Virus record (IMG/VR): IMGVR_UViG_3300017527_000123 | Location: 1-64,000 of that record | Direction: 5' to 3' (one strand) | Source: a virus | Length of the DNA stretch: 64,000 nucleotides | In this document: piece by piece, positions 7,450 through 15,195 of the stretch | Position numbering within the stretch: position 1 is the first letter of the stretch | How the letters are laid out: the number at the start of each line of letters is the position of its first letter | Translations under genes and position numbers: made by a program | Notes under the pieces: model-generated | Databases searched by the model: none | What the model was told of the DNA's origin: nothing | The model's input: only the letters and a program-made list of their open reading frames with translations

Positions 7450-8016
7450 TCACCCGAACATGAGAACAAGATTGTTTTTGATTTTCCTGGCTGTCTGCCA
7501 AACACCAATTGCATCTGCAAGATGTTCAAAAGTTCCTTCGGCAAACCAGACATTTCCACAATAGATTTCCCGCCTTTGTTTCTTTGCACCCTTCACCATT
7601 CTTGTTGGAAGATTGAAATCAGAAATTGCTTTGTTGATCATGTCATCTTTGGAAGCTGTCCTGTTTCCAAAGAATCCTTTCTTGACATCCCCAGGAGTGA
7701 AGAAGTTGATTGAGATGTCTTCACAGAAAGTGATCCCTGACAAGGCTCCGATTGACAGACCAAACATCTTGGCGGCTCTTGCGCTTTGACTCCCTGCGGG
7801 AAGTTCAGCAATGATTCCTTTCACCTTGTATTTGTCAAGAAGGGAAGTGATTGCAGAAACCATTTGAATGGTTCTGTCAAAGTCATCATTGGCAACTGAG
7901 ATGTTCCGCTTCTTTGATTTCTCAGTGATGACCACTTCAGCTTCTTGGATGATTCCCTTCTTGACAATTATGATTCCGGTTTTTGCACCGCCCAAGTCCA
8001 AACACATCAATGGCAT
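7450..8016 (-). CDS. RuvC-like Holliday junction resolvase
   Basis: A 188-residue RNase H-fold nuclease. Motifs: CLDLGGAKTG near the start (first Asp), IIAELPAGSQSARAAKM (Glu, about 69) and HLADAIGVW (last Asp, near 168). Spacing and order match phage RuvC-like resolvases. Likely role: resolving branched recombination intermediates before packaging, a job endonuclease VII does in T4. Its start overlaps the upstream HTH gene's stop by one base (TAATG). Confidence 0.75.
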   Translation of the reverse strand: MPLMCLDLGGAKTGIIIVKKGIIQEAEVVITEKSKKRNISVANDDFDRTIQMVSAITSLLDKYKVKGIIAELPAGSQSARAAKMFGLSIGALSGITFCEDISINFFTPGDVKKGFFGNRTASKDDMINKAISDFNLPTRMVKGAKKQRREIYCGNVWFAEGTFEHLADAIGVWQTARKIKNNLVLMFG

Positions 8017-8207
8017 TATGCTTCCCCTTTCTTCATTGCATCTTTATATTTCATCACTTCTCTCAAGGGGAATTTCCAAAACCGGCTTCCCTCATCCTTG
8101 AAGGCTCCCATCAAACCCTTCCTTCCCAATTCAATCACATCATCTGGCGAACAGTTGAGAATGTGAGCAACATCTTTGCTTCTCAGAATTTGTTTGATCT
8201 TAGCCAT
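8016..8207 (-). CDS. small MerR/excisionase-type HTH protein
   Basis: A 63-residue protein, MAKIKQILRSKDVAHILNCS onward, with the winged-helix pattern of excisionase/MerR-like DNA-binding proteins: a first helix SKDVAHILNCSPDDVIELGRKG followed by FWKFPLREVMKYKDA. AGGAGAATTTCC precedes ATG 8207; the longer upstream frame lacks a site. A similar protein is at 11298-11639. Likely a regulator. Confidence 0.65.
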   Translation of the reverse strand: MAKIKQILRSKDVAHILNCSPDDVIELGRKGLMGAFKDEGSRFWKFPLREVMKYKDAMKKGEA

Positions 8208-8227
8208 TGGAAATTCTCCTTTCAATT

Positions 8228-8425
8228 TTAGGGGCTGACCATTCGGCTGGCAATAAAGAGATTCAAGACAACCCCCATTGCCAGCAGAAAACCAACAATC
8301 AAGTTTCTCCAAAACTTTTCCATTTTCCTGACCTCTTTGAATATGATGAGGAACAGAAGACCACTGAGCAAAAGTCCAAGTGGTGTGTATAGAAAACCAA
8401 ACACAGTGGTCAACCATTCATCCAT
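8228..8425 (-). CDS. small two-pass membrane protein
   Basis: A 65-residue protein with two membrane segments (TPLGLLLSGLLFLIIF and LIVGFLLAMGVVLNLFI) joined by a basic loop. Start ATG 8425 overlaps the upstream stop; the ribosome site (GGAAAAAAAAG) is weak. Size and topology are holin-like, but it lies in the early arm away from lysis genes, so I do not assign a function. Confidence 0.6.
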   Translation of the reverse strand: MDEWLTTVFGFLYTPLGLLLSGLLFLIIFKEVRKMEKFWRNLIVGFLLAMGVVLNLFIASRMVSP

Positions 8426-8789
8426 CTTTTTTTTCCGTTGCAGAATAATAGATGGCGGGTTCAGCCAGGACAACAAACTTCCTGACCTCTCCGCCATCTG
8501 GGTTGTCTGTCATGAGAACTTCAACCTGACCATCACTTCCAGTTTGCATCAAGCAATATTCCCCATCCTCTTCATTGTATTTCTTTGCAAACTCTTCAGC
8601 GGCTTGTTCAATGTCAGTGCCTCTGATTTCTTTCCACTCATCACCATAGGATTCATGTTTGAAATAGAAGACAGGTGGGCATTTGTGTTTGCCTTCCCAA
8701 TCAAACCTTCCACAAATGCCACACCTCACAAAGTTTCCCAGAGTGGAAAGTTTCTTCACCGATTTTTCAAACTTGTCCAGATCACCCAA
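8418..8789 (-). CDS. hypothetical protein, probable TTG start
   Basis: A 123-residue protein. The frame has no ATG before its C-terminal third; the best start is TTG at 8789, nine bases after AAGGAGG. This start leaves room for the 26-residue gene just upstream. Cysteines CGIC and HKC near residue 25-40 may form a zinc site. The rest is acidic and mixed, with no family recognised. Confidence 0.6.
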   Translation of the reverse strand: MGDLDKFEKSVKKLSTLGNFVRCGICGRFDWEGKHKCPPVFYFKHESYGDEWKEIRGTDIEQAAEEFAKKYNEEDGEYCLMQTGSDGQVEVLMTDNPDGGEVRKFVVLAEPAIYYSATEKKDG

Positions 8790-8805
8790 TGTGTTTGGCC
8801 TCCTT

Positions 8806-8886
8806 TTAGAAAACTTCAAACTGAATTAGAATCGCCAAGACAACCAGAAACAAACCAATTGCCATTAACCATTCACCAAGCCTCAT
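8806..8886 (-). CDS. 26-residue membrane peptide
   Basis: ATG 8886 to TAA 8806 encodes MRLGEWLMAIGLFLVVLAIL followed by IQFEVF, a single membrane span. It has a strong AGGAGG site and an ATGA overlap with the upstream stop, and it ends just before the next gene's AAGGAGG site. These tight junctions support it as a real gene despite its length. Confidence 0.65.
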   Translation of the reverse strand: MRLGEWLMAIGLFLVVLAILIQFEVF

Positions 8887-9212
8887 GCTGGTTCCTCCTC
8901 CTCTCCCGTTGCTTCTTCTTCTGCATCCAACACCAATCCTTCTGCCTCTAATTTTTGAAGGTGTTCGATCCGTTCAGGGAGTTCAGAGATGGGAACATGA
9001 AGAACAATTATTTTGGTTGGAGAGTGACAGGTGACAACCTTTGACTTTGTTGATATGAGAAGGAAGTCATCCAACAACTCTTCTTCTCCTGGGAGAGGAA
9101 TCATTTCCCTGACAATATATTTCACCTTTCTAGTGGGAAGGGAAATGATGTCTCCATTTTTGCAAACAGCCAACGGCAAGTTCACTTCCAACACTTGATC
9201 TTTCACTGACAT
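8883..9212 (-). CDS. hypothetical protein
   Basis: A 109-residue protein, MSVKDQVLEVNLPLAVCKNG, ending in an acidic tail (AEEEATGEEEEPA). The body looks beta-rich. No family recognised. It is coupled to the downstream membrane peptide by ATGA. Confidence 0.6.
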   Translation of the reverse strand: MSVKDQVLEVNLPLAVCKNGDIISLPTRKVKYIVREMIPLPGEEELLDDFLLISTKSKVVTCHSPTKIIVLHVPISELPERIEHLQKLEAEGLVLDAEEEATGEEEEPA

Positions 9213-9240
9213 GATTCTCTCCTTCTTCTTCTGTTAGTTG

Positions 9241-9882
9241 TTAGGCTTCTGAAATTCCTCTCATCAATCTTGTCCAATTGAAATTCTCTGCCTTCAATGC
9301 CTGCCGGAAGGTGATTGGATCACCTTTCAATCTCACCAACCTATTGAGAAAGACAAGGGCATTGCTTTCAACTGAAATTTTCTCTTCAACAAAAAGCCTG
9401 CCTTTTTCTGACAGTCTCCAAAGCCCACTGGAAGTTGGTTTCTTTTTTTCTCCTGCTTCTTCTTCAGTCAACACTCTTGTCTCAACCAAGTCCCAATGCC
9501 TCACCATTGTCCAGTTGTTTACAGTTCCCTTGATGTCATATTCCTCTTTGTTATTCACCCAGGAAGAAACCTCAACAAATCTTTCAAAGCCATTCCGAAG
9601 ATGTTCAACATAAAGCAACCCCAAGATTTTTGTGTGGCCTGATCTGAGGTGGTAATCATAGACCATGATTCTTGTTCCATCTATGGGGCAACGCAGATCC
9701 GTTCTTCCTGCAAAGGCTTTTTGCCACATTATGTCCCTGATTTTTTCAGCGGCATCGGGACTGTTCAAAATCATTTCTTCACAACGATCCCAACCAGCCA
9801 GGAAACATTCTGAGGCGGTGAATTTTTCCTTGTCTCTATTCCTGCGGAACCATTGCCTCAATTCTCTTTGTGATTCTTCCAT
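9241..9882 (-). CDS. hypothetical protein
   Basis: A 213-residue protein from ATG 9882 with an AAGGAGGAGAAGG site; a longer frame upstream is an artefact of overlap. It begins MEESQRELRQWFRRNRDKEK and contains CEEMILNSPDAAEKI and a later SGLWRLSEKGRLFVEEK segment that resembles a winged-helix wing. No function assigned. Confidence 0.6.
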   Translation of the reverse strand: MEESQRELRQWFRRNRDKEKFTASECFLAGWDRCEEMILNSPDAAEKIRDIMWQKAFAGRTDLRCPIDGTRIMVYDYHLRSGHTKILGLLYVEHLRNGFERFVEVSSWVNNKEEYDIKGTVNNWTMVRHWDLVETRVLTEEEAGEKKKPTSSGLWRLSEKGRLFVEEKISVESNALVFLNRLVRLKGDPITFRQALKAENFNWTRLMRGISEA

Positions 9883-9893
9883 CCTTCTCCTCC

Positions 9894-10601
9894 TTAGTTG
9901 ACAGGCTGGCAAGCCGCCCTTGGGATTGGTTCTTCAGGTGTCCGTTGCCGGAGCCTGCTTTCATTGGCTTCACCAAGAACCCAATCTTCCATTGCTTCAA
10001 TTGCCAGCTTGACTGCAATCACATTGTCAGTGTCAGGGAATTTATATCGGTTGGAAAGGTGGAAGCAAAGTTCAGAAATATTTCTTTCATTGAACTTGAT
10101 GATTCCTCCGCCTCTCCTGATGATGTAGTTGTTCTTTGATCCCTTCACAAACAGATGACCGGTTTCTTCATACAGGGCAAGTTCATCTTTGCCGATCAGA
10201 TCCAAGAGAAGATCCTTGGCTTTGACTTCGGCTTTCTCTTTTTCATCGGCAAGGATCTGCGCCCTGATTTCTCTTTCAACTCTTTCAGCTTCCCGTTGTT
10301 CCCTCTGCCTCTGCATTTCTTCAAAGTCCTGCTCCTGATAAATTCTCACAGGCTGATAGGATGGTTCATGGGAAGTGGAATCGGTTGAGTCTGAAACCCA
10401 AGTGAACCAGATGGTTTCATTGCTTCCAGTTGAAGTGATTGGGGTTCCGTTGTTCCAAGAATCCCAAACCAAATTTGAACCTGTGGAACAGGTTGCAGTT
10501 GTGTTCGTTGTGGTGTCTGTCCAGGTTGTCCAGATTTCATCACTGGCGGTGATGATGCTTGCACAACTGCTGACACAGGTTCCTTCATAGTCAGTTGCCA
10601 T
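9894..10601 (-). CDS. two-part hypothetical protein
   Basis: A 235-residue protein from ATG 10601 (GAAAGGAGGAGAG upstream). Residues 1-80 are T/S/W-rich with repeated W-x2-W-like units (EIWTTWTD, LVWDSWNN, TIWFTWVS) that look like short surface beta repeats. Residues 90-130 are charged coiled coil. The C-terminal 90 residues (GHLFVKGSKNNYIIRRGGG onward) resemble a small conserved domain I recall at the ends of phage and proteobacterial hypothetical proteins. Possibly a virion- or envelope-associated protein despite its early-arm position. Confidence 0.6.
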   Translation of the reverse strand: MATDYEGTCVSSCASIITASDEIWTTWTDTTTNTTATCSTGSNLVWDSWNNGTPITSTGSNETIWFTWVSDSTDSTSHEPSYQPVRIYQEQDFEEMQRQREQREAERVEREIRAQILADEKEKAEVKAKDLLLDLIGKDELALYEETGHLFVKGSKNNYIIRRGGGIIKFNERNISELCFHLSNRYKFPDTDNVIAVKLAIEAMEDWVLGEANESRLRQRTPEEPIPRAACQPVN

Positions 10602-10896
10602 GTTCACTCTCCTCCTTTCTTTGGCTTGCTCTTTCAGATTCATCATCTGCAAAAAGGTTTGGCTCTGTCTGAGAGGCAATGATCATTTGCATGATTAGAA
10701 ACTTGTTGAGTGTTGTCAGCAATTGCCAGCCCTGGAAGGAAACACAAATGCCAACAACGATGAAGAAAGATTTCACAAAGGAATGCAGAACCAGAGAGAG
10801 AAACTGAATCTGCATTGCCTCAGTCAATGCCAGGGCAAAGGCAATCAGAACAATGGTCAATGTCAAAGGTGATGGTGAGAGAATTTTTGATTTCAT
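10591..10896 (-). CDS. small membrane protein
   Basis: A 101-residue protein with two membrane segments (LTLTIVLIAFALALTEAM and SFFIVVGICVSFQGW) and an acidic, Ser/Glu-rich tail. ATG 10896 follows GGGGGG with five-base spacing. Overlaps the next gene by 11 bases. Function unknown. Confidence 0.6.
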   Translation of the reverse strand: MKSKILSPSPLTLTIVLIAFALALTEAMQIQFLSLVLHSFVKSFFIVVGICVSFQGWQLLTTLNKFLIMQMIIASQTEPNLFADDESERASQRKEESEHGN

Positions 10897-10897
10897 C

Positions 10898-11122
10898 TCA
10901 CCCCCCTTCAAGTTGAGGGATCATGATGATCTTGCCAGCTTTGGGATTGAACTTCTTCATGATCTTTCCTTGGCTCCCATCCTTCTTGACAGAGTAGGCG
11001 GTGAAACCTTTTTCAATGAGGCTGTCAAACTGTGCCTCTGCCGCTTCAACCTCATCTTCATTCTCAGGGTCAAAGACAACTTTGGTGTCACCACTTCCAT
11101 CAAGGATTCTCATCTCACCCAT
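10898..11122 (-). CDS. small hypothetical protein
   Basis: A 74-residue protein, MGEMRILDGSGDTKVVFDPE, with a strong AAGGAG site. The pattern VFDPENEDEVEAAEAQFDSL followed by KGFTAYSV resembles small phage proteins with a beta-alpha-beta fold. I do not recognise a function. Confidence 0.65.
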   Translation of the reverse strand: MGEMRILDGSGDTKVVFDPENEDEVEAAEAQFDSLIEKGFTAYSVKKDGSQGKIMKKFNPKAGKIIMIPQLEGG

Positions 11123-11297
11123 TTGTTTTTCTCCTTTCTTCTGTTTGTTGATGGTTTGCGTTGCAAAACCCTGGCTTCAAAATTGAGGCGTTTTGGTCTA
11201 TGCCCAACCCTTGCCTTGATTGAGTTTGTCCATTCTCAGCAATCCTCAGAAGCCTGTTTTCATAGTTCTGGGAAAAACACCACCTTTTGTTCACAGC

Positions 11298-11639
11298 CTA
11301 ACTGCATTTTCCTTTTTTGAGTTCTTGGCAAATTCCCTCCTTGATTCCTTTGATTAGTTGATCCGCTTTTTTTCTATTCTCTGGTGACATTCTCCCAGAG
11401 GTCAATTTCATTATTTCTTTGTTGTCAAGGATTCGTTCATATTTCAATTCATTCACCAAATCATCATAGTCAAGTTCACCATATTTTTCCTTGAAGGCTT
11501 GAACGTCCTTGACTGCAAACTCCCACCGCCATCTTCCCTTCTTGCCTTTCTTTTCTCCGGCCAGCAATCCTTTCCTGGCAAAGTTGCTGACAGTCTCAGG
11601 CATACAGTCAAGGAAATAGGCCACATCTCTTGTTGACAT
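11298..11639 (-). CDS. MerR-like HTH protein
   Basis: A 113-residue protein with an N-terminal MerR/excisionase-type DNA-binding segment (STRDVAYFLDCMPETVSNFA then GLLAGEKKGKKGRWRWEF) and a helical C-terminus. It resembles the 63-residue HTH protein at 8016-8207. The start is unsure: GTG 11648 is ten bases past AAGGGA; ATG 11639 has a weak site. It lies after a copy of the 29-bp palindrome. Confidence 0.65.
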   Translation of the reverse strand: MSTRDVAYFLDCMPETVSNFARKGLLAGEKKGKKGRWRWEFAVKDVQAFKEKYGELDYDDLVNELKYERILDNKEIMKLTSGRMSPENRKKADQLIKGIKEGICQELKKGKCS

Positions 11640-11670
11640 TTTTTCCACAGTAGAAATCCCTTGTTGGATA

Positions 11671-11699
11671 TTTTCAAAATTTGCGGCAAATTTTGAAAA
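11671..11699 (-). repeat. 29-bp palindrome, copy 1
   Basis: Two perfect 14-base arms, TTTTCAAAATTTGC and its complement, flank one central base. It sits directly after the stop codon of the upstream leftward gene. Read along the coding strand, the central base is C, as in the other copies. Confidence 0.9.
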
Positions 11700-11700
11700 A

Positions 11701-11892
11701 CTATATCAGCCCTTTTTTCTTTGCCAGCCATCTTGGAATCAAGACTGATCCCTCTCCTTCATATTCACAAACACTTTTGGGAAACCAATCTTCAAGCCCT
11801 TCCACATCCAACAACCAAGCCTTGTCTGTTTCATGAATAAACTCATCCACTTCATAGGAATCAAATTCTTGGTCATCTTCATAGTCACTCAT
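11701..11892 (-). CDS. small acidic protein
   Basis: A 63-residue, very acidic protein (MSDYEDDQEFDSYEVDEFIH) with an aromatic segment AWLLDVEGLEDWFPKS typical of small phage SH3-like or interaction proteins. ATGA overlap with the upstream gene and a GGAG site support it. Charge resembles DNA-mimic proteins, but that is only a possibility. Confidence 0.65.
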   Translation of the reverse strand: MSDYEDDQEFDSYEVDEFIHETDKAWLLDVEGLEDWFPKSVCEYEGEGSVLIPRWLAKKKGLI

Positions 11893-12386
11893 TTCTTTTT
11901 CTCCAAATCCACAGCCCTGTTCCTTCTCATGGTTTTTATGTCAGGCTTTGGTTTCTCTTTCTCCGGCTTCATGTTGATTGTTTCTTGAATGACCTTCCTG
12001 GCTTCTTCAATGCCCATTGGTTTCTTTGGTTCTTCTTTCTCTGCCTCCATTTCCCAATCTCTGAGAAACTTTTGTGGGTCAGGCATCAACATTGCCATTT
12101 CCATCCTGGCTTTGAAATCCGCCTCAACCAATTCAACCATCTCACCTTCAACCAACTTGCCATCAACTTTCCTGACTGCTGATTTTGATTTGGTGACGAT
12201 TTCAACCAGAGTCTTTTTCTTGGTCTTGCTCAGAGGCGGAACAGGTTCAGGAGTTTCTTCCATGAACCTCAAACCGAACACATCAAGTTCCCCAGAGGTC
12301 AATGCTTTTTTATATCTTGCATCGGCTCTTTTTCTCTCCTTGTCTCTGTCATTGTCCCAACTCAAAATTGTCTTCCCATTCTTCAA
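11889..12386 (-). CDS. charged protein ending in an NRAVDL motif
   Basis: A 165-residue highly charged, helical protein with no recognised domain. Its C-terminus reads TMRRNRAVDLEKKK, matching the KNRAIDI peptide at the N-terminus of the polymerase and the C-terminus of the 302-residue protein at 31899. It overlaps the FEN gene by 38 bases, so production is probably coupled to it. May be an adaptor in the replication complex (inference). Confidence 0.6.
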   Translation of the reverse strand: MKNGKTILSWDNDRDKERKRADARYKKALTSGELDVFGLRFMEETPEPVPPLSKTKKKTLVEIVTKSKSAVRKVDGKLVEGEMVELVEADFKARMEMAMLMPDPQKFLRDWEMEAEKEEPKKPMGIEEARKVIQETINMKPEKEKPKPDIKTMRRNRAVDLEKKK

Positions 12387-13302
12387 ATTTTTTCAGGAAT
12401 GAAGCAAACTCCATTGACTGAAAAAGAATCCAAAACTTTTCTTTGGTCAACTCATCATCAATCAATTCCATATGATTCAATTTATATTCTTCAGTTTCCA
12501 GAGGCAGAGAAACCAACTGAAGATTTCTTTCAATGATCTTCTGGTTCTCTGGTTCGTTGAACTTCTTCAGCAAGTTCTCTGAAACCTCTGCCTTCATTGC
12601 CAGTTTTATTGCAGGCATCTTTTCTGATTTGCTCTTGGCCGGATCTGCAACTCCCCTGATCCCAGGCACCCCATCGGAGTTGCAACCGCCAATGGCTTTT
12701 GCAGTTGCCCACACCTCTGGTTCTGCGCCATATTTTTTGATGAAGTTCTTCTTGGTCACAAGTCTTTTATATGTCCATTGGGAAACAGAATCATTCAAAC
12801 ATTGATAGAGGTCAGCATCACTGGACACAATGACAAACTCTCTGTCATTCCAATATTGGACAAGATAGGCAATCAGGTCATCTGCTTCAAAACCTTTTTG
12901 GCAGAAGATGTTCTTGAAGCCTAACAGGGGAAGGAATTTTCTCCTGATGAAATTGAATTGATTGAAGGCAACCATCAACTTGGCTGTGTCATCTGGATCT
13001 TTCTTTTCTCTCCGCTTCTTCTTGTAGTCAGGAAAGATTTCCTTCCGGTGATTTTCTTTTGAGTCCCAACAAAAAATGAATTGATTTGTCTTGAACTCTT
13101 TTGACAGGGAAAGCATCTGCCTTGCAAATCCAAAGATAACAAAAACCGGAACCTCTTGGACAGAGAGTTCCGGCAATGTGAAAAATGACCGATAGCAGAG
13201 GGAGTTGCTGTCAACTATCAAGGTTGGTTTGTCTGGATTGAATTTCAAATTTGTTTTCCTTTTTTCAGTTGGCATTCCTTTTGACTGCTTCTTGTAATTC
13301 AT
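12349..13302 (-). CDS. 5'-3' exonuclease / flap endonuclease (FEN)
   Basis: A 317-residue protein of the PolA-exonuclease / T4 RNase H family. Motifs: LIVDSNSLCYRSFF (about 28-41, first Asp), FCWDSKENHRKEIFPDYK, GFEADDLIAYL, VIVSSDADLYQCL, and a helix-hairpin-helix-like GVPGIRGV. Likely role: removing RNA primers and flaps behind the polymerase, which has no 5'-3' exonuclease domain of its own. Start ATG 13302 has GGAAG; MPTEKRK at 13275 is an alternative with poorer spacing. Confidence 0.8.
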   Translation of the reverse strand: MNYKKQSKGMPTEKRKTNLKFNPDKPTLIVDSNSLCYRSFFTLPELSVQEVPVFVIFGFARQMLSLSKEFKTNQFIFCWDSKENHRKEIFPDYKKKRREKKDPDDTAKLMVAFNQFNFIRRKFLPLLGFKNIFCQKGFEADDLIAYLVQYWNDREFVIVSSDADLYQCLNDSVSQWTYKRLVTKKNFIKKYGAEPEVWATAKAIGGCNSDGVPGIRGVADPAKSKSEKMPAIKLAMKAEVSENLLKKFNEPENQKIIERNLQLVSLPLETEEYKLNHMELIDDELTKEKFWILFQSMEFASFLKKFEEWEDNFELGQ

Positions 13303-14041
13303 GACAGGACTTCCAAGCCTCTTCCATGTTGGGACTCCGAATCTTCAGGGCATCATAAAATATTTTTTTATAGTTCCAGGTGGATTCAAATCTCTTCCAC
13401 CAATTCAGGAACTCCGCCCATTTGTTATCATGCCAAGTGGGACACCAAGCACCTGACCGGCAGACAAAGACCATGTTGAAGTCAGGAAGTTTTTCAGGAA
13501 TTGAATAATAAATGTTGATGTCATATTCATAGAAATCAAATTCAACTTGATCGGCAATGATCTTGTGATCATCTCTTTTCCATTCAGGAAAAATGAGATT
13601 GTATTTGTCAAGCAATCGGTTTTCTATTGCCCTGAATGCCCAATTGGAACAATCAACCATGTTGTCAGGCAATCCTTCTCCATATCCCAAATCATGATGA
13701 GCATCGAAGTTCCAAAGCACAATATTTTCAGGAGGAGTGTCAGACAACAAAACTTCTATTGAGTTCAAACCTTCCAACAAAGTCCAAAGGCTTGAGTGGC
13801 TTTCAGAGATTGCCAGCAATCCAGGTTCCTTCTCCTTGTTGATGACAGAATCCCAAAAGGTTTCGAAGCCTGCGGGAGTGTAGGATTCCAGGGCCAATTC
13901 TTTTGTGAACAAGTTGATGTGGTTTGTCCTTGCAAACCAAATGTGGTTTATGAAGAAGCTGGCTTCCCTGTGTCCCCAATCATATCCAGAAGAATCAGGA
14001 AAGAAGAAATCCCAATCCACTGACAGAACATTATAATCCAT
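13265..14041 (-). CDS. UPF0489 arginase-fold protein
   Basis: A 258-residue protein with the UPF0489 opening MDYNVLSVDWDFFFPDSSGY and the arginase-type metal motif NFDAHHDLGYG near the middle; C-terminal CRSGAWCPTWHDNKW completes the likely site. The arginase/deacetylase fold suggests a metal-dependent C-N hydrolase, but no substrate is known to me. Embedded between RecA and FEN genes, with GGGAGG at its start, it is transcribed with the replication genes. Confidence 0.7.
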   Translation of the reverse strand: MDYNVLSVDWDFFFPDSSGYDWGHREASFFINHIWFARTNHINLFTKELALESYTPAGFETFWDSVINKEKEPGLLAISESHSSLWTLLEGLNSIEVLLSDTPPENIVLWNFDAHHDLGYGEGLPDNMVDCSNWAFRAIENRLLDKYNLIFPEWKRDDHKIIADQVEFDFYEYDINIYYSIPEKLPDFNMVFVCRSGAWCPTWHDNKWAEFLNWWKRFESTWNYKKIFYDALKIRSPNMEEAWKSCHELQEAVKRNAN

Positions 14042-14067
14042 GATGCCTCCCTGAAAAATACTGACAG

Positions 14068-15138
14068 CTAGAACCTCACTTTTTGTTTTCTCTCAATCCT
14101 GAATTTTTCTCTGATGTCTTCCCAAGTATCAATGACCATCTCTCTGAGTTCCACTTCCAAACCTTCTTTTTCAATGTGGTCAATGGCTGGCTGAATCGTT
14201 GCAAATGATTTCTTGAAAATATTATATTTATTATCACCAGTTGCTTCTTTGAAAAACTCAAGGTTTGCCATCACATCATCAATCCCATATCCAAACCGGA
14301 TTGGAACAGAGCAAGTTCTGTATGGTTCATCAATGCTTGATTTTTTCACCTCACAGATTGAACGAATGCCAACGATCTTTTCAAAGACCTTGCTTCCAAT
14401 CTTCTTGCTCTTTTTTATTTTGGAATTTCTATAGTCAGGAAAAACTCTGATTCTCAATGAAGCATAATATGGAATGCCTCTGCCGCCAGGAGTCACAAGT
14501 CCACTGTTCCCTTCCCTCTCTTGATTGGTGCAAGCAAGGATCAACCTCTTGTTGGCAATCACCCTGCAAGACTTCCGCAAGTTCTGGGAAAAATCCTTTG
14601 CCCTTTTCATTCCCATCTTGTCAGCATCTTCCATTTCCATTTCAGTTGAAAGGGCGGCAAGAGAATCAGCGGCAACAAGATTCACTGTGTCAGGGTTGGC
14701 GGGTTTCCAATTCCATATGTGACCAAACATTTCATTCACGGTGTCAGGGCGGTGATAGAGTTCTTCAGGCATTGACACTCCATAGATCCCACAATATTCT
14801 TTGTCCAGCCTTGCTTCAGGATCAAGGAATTTCACTTCCCCTTTTTTATCTTGAATGCTCCTTGATAGTTCAACAAGGATGCTTGTTTTTCCTGCGGAAG
14901 ATGGGCCGAAGATTTCAATGATGATGCCGGAAGGAATCCCACCACCTCTGACTCTGCTTCCAGAGCAGGCAAGATCCAGCAGAGTTGATCCGGTTGAGAA
15001 AACTTCTTTGAAGGAAACTTCTTCCTTCTCCACTGGCTTTCTGATTGACTCTTTTATTTCTCCGGTTGTTGGCATCTTTCTTTTCGGCTTGGGTTTGCCG
15101 GTGGTTGTTTCACTTGTTTTCTTTTGGGTTCGTTTCAT
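14068..15138 (-). CDS. recA: RecA-like recombinase (UvsX role)
   Basis: A 356-residue RecA family protein. Walker A is GPSSAGKT at 78-85, Walker B VNLVAADSLAALSTEMEME, followed by L1/L2-type loops including TNQEREGNSGLVTPGGRGI and the family-typical YYASLRIRV. The basic N-terminal 35 residues are an extension. Role: strand invasion for recombination-dependent replication and repair, with the gp32-like and UvsY-like proteins beside it. GGAGAAGATAT precedes ATG 15138. Confidence 0.9.
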   Translation of the reverse strand: MKRTQKKTSETTTGKPKPKRKMPTTGEIKESIRKPVEKEEVSFKEVFSTGSTLLDLACSGSRVRGGGIPSGIIIEIFGPSSAGKTSILVELSRSIQDKKGEVKFLDPEARLDKEYCGIYGVSMPEELYHRPDTVNEMFGHIWNWKPANPDTVNLVAADSLAALSTEMEMEDADKMGMKRAKDFSQNLRKSCRVIANKRLILACTNQEREGNSGLVTPGGRGIPYYASLRIRVFPDYRNSKIKKSKKIGSKVFEKIVGIRSICEVKKSSIDEPYRTCSVPIRFGYGIDDVMANLEFFKEATGDNKYNIFKKSFATIQPAIDHIEKEGLEVELREMVIDTWEDIREKFRIERKQKVRF

Positions 15139-15156
15139 ATATCTTCTCCGTGAAGC

Positions 15157-15183
15157 TGTGGGGAGGAATGGTCACTCCCCACA
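15157..15183 (-). other. intergenic hairpin after the gp32-like gene
   Basis: Arms TGTGGGGAG and CTCCCCACA (9 bp) flank a nine-base loop 12 bases past the stop of the ssDNA-binding protein gene. There is no following T-run. It may protect the upstream mRNA 3' end, allowing more gp32-like protein than RecA. Confidence 0.55.
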
Positions 15184-15195
15184 AGAACAAGACAT

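Noticed and set aside
8228-8425. Holin in the early arm
   Set aside because: Two spans fit a holin, but there is no endolysin nearby and the gene is transcribed with early functions; I kept only 'membrane protein'.
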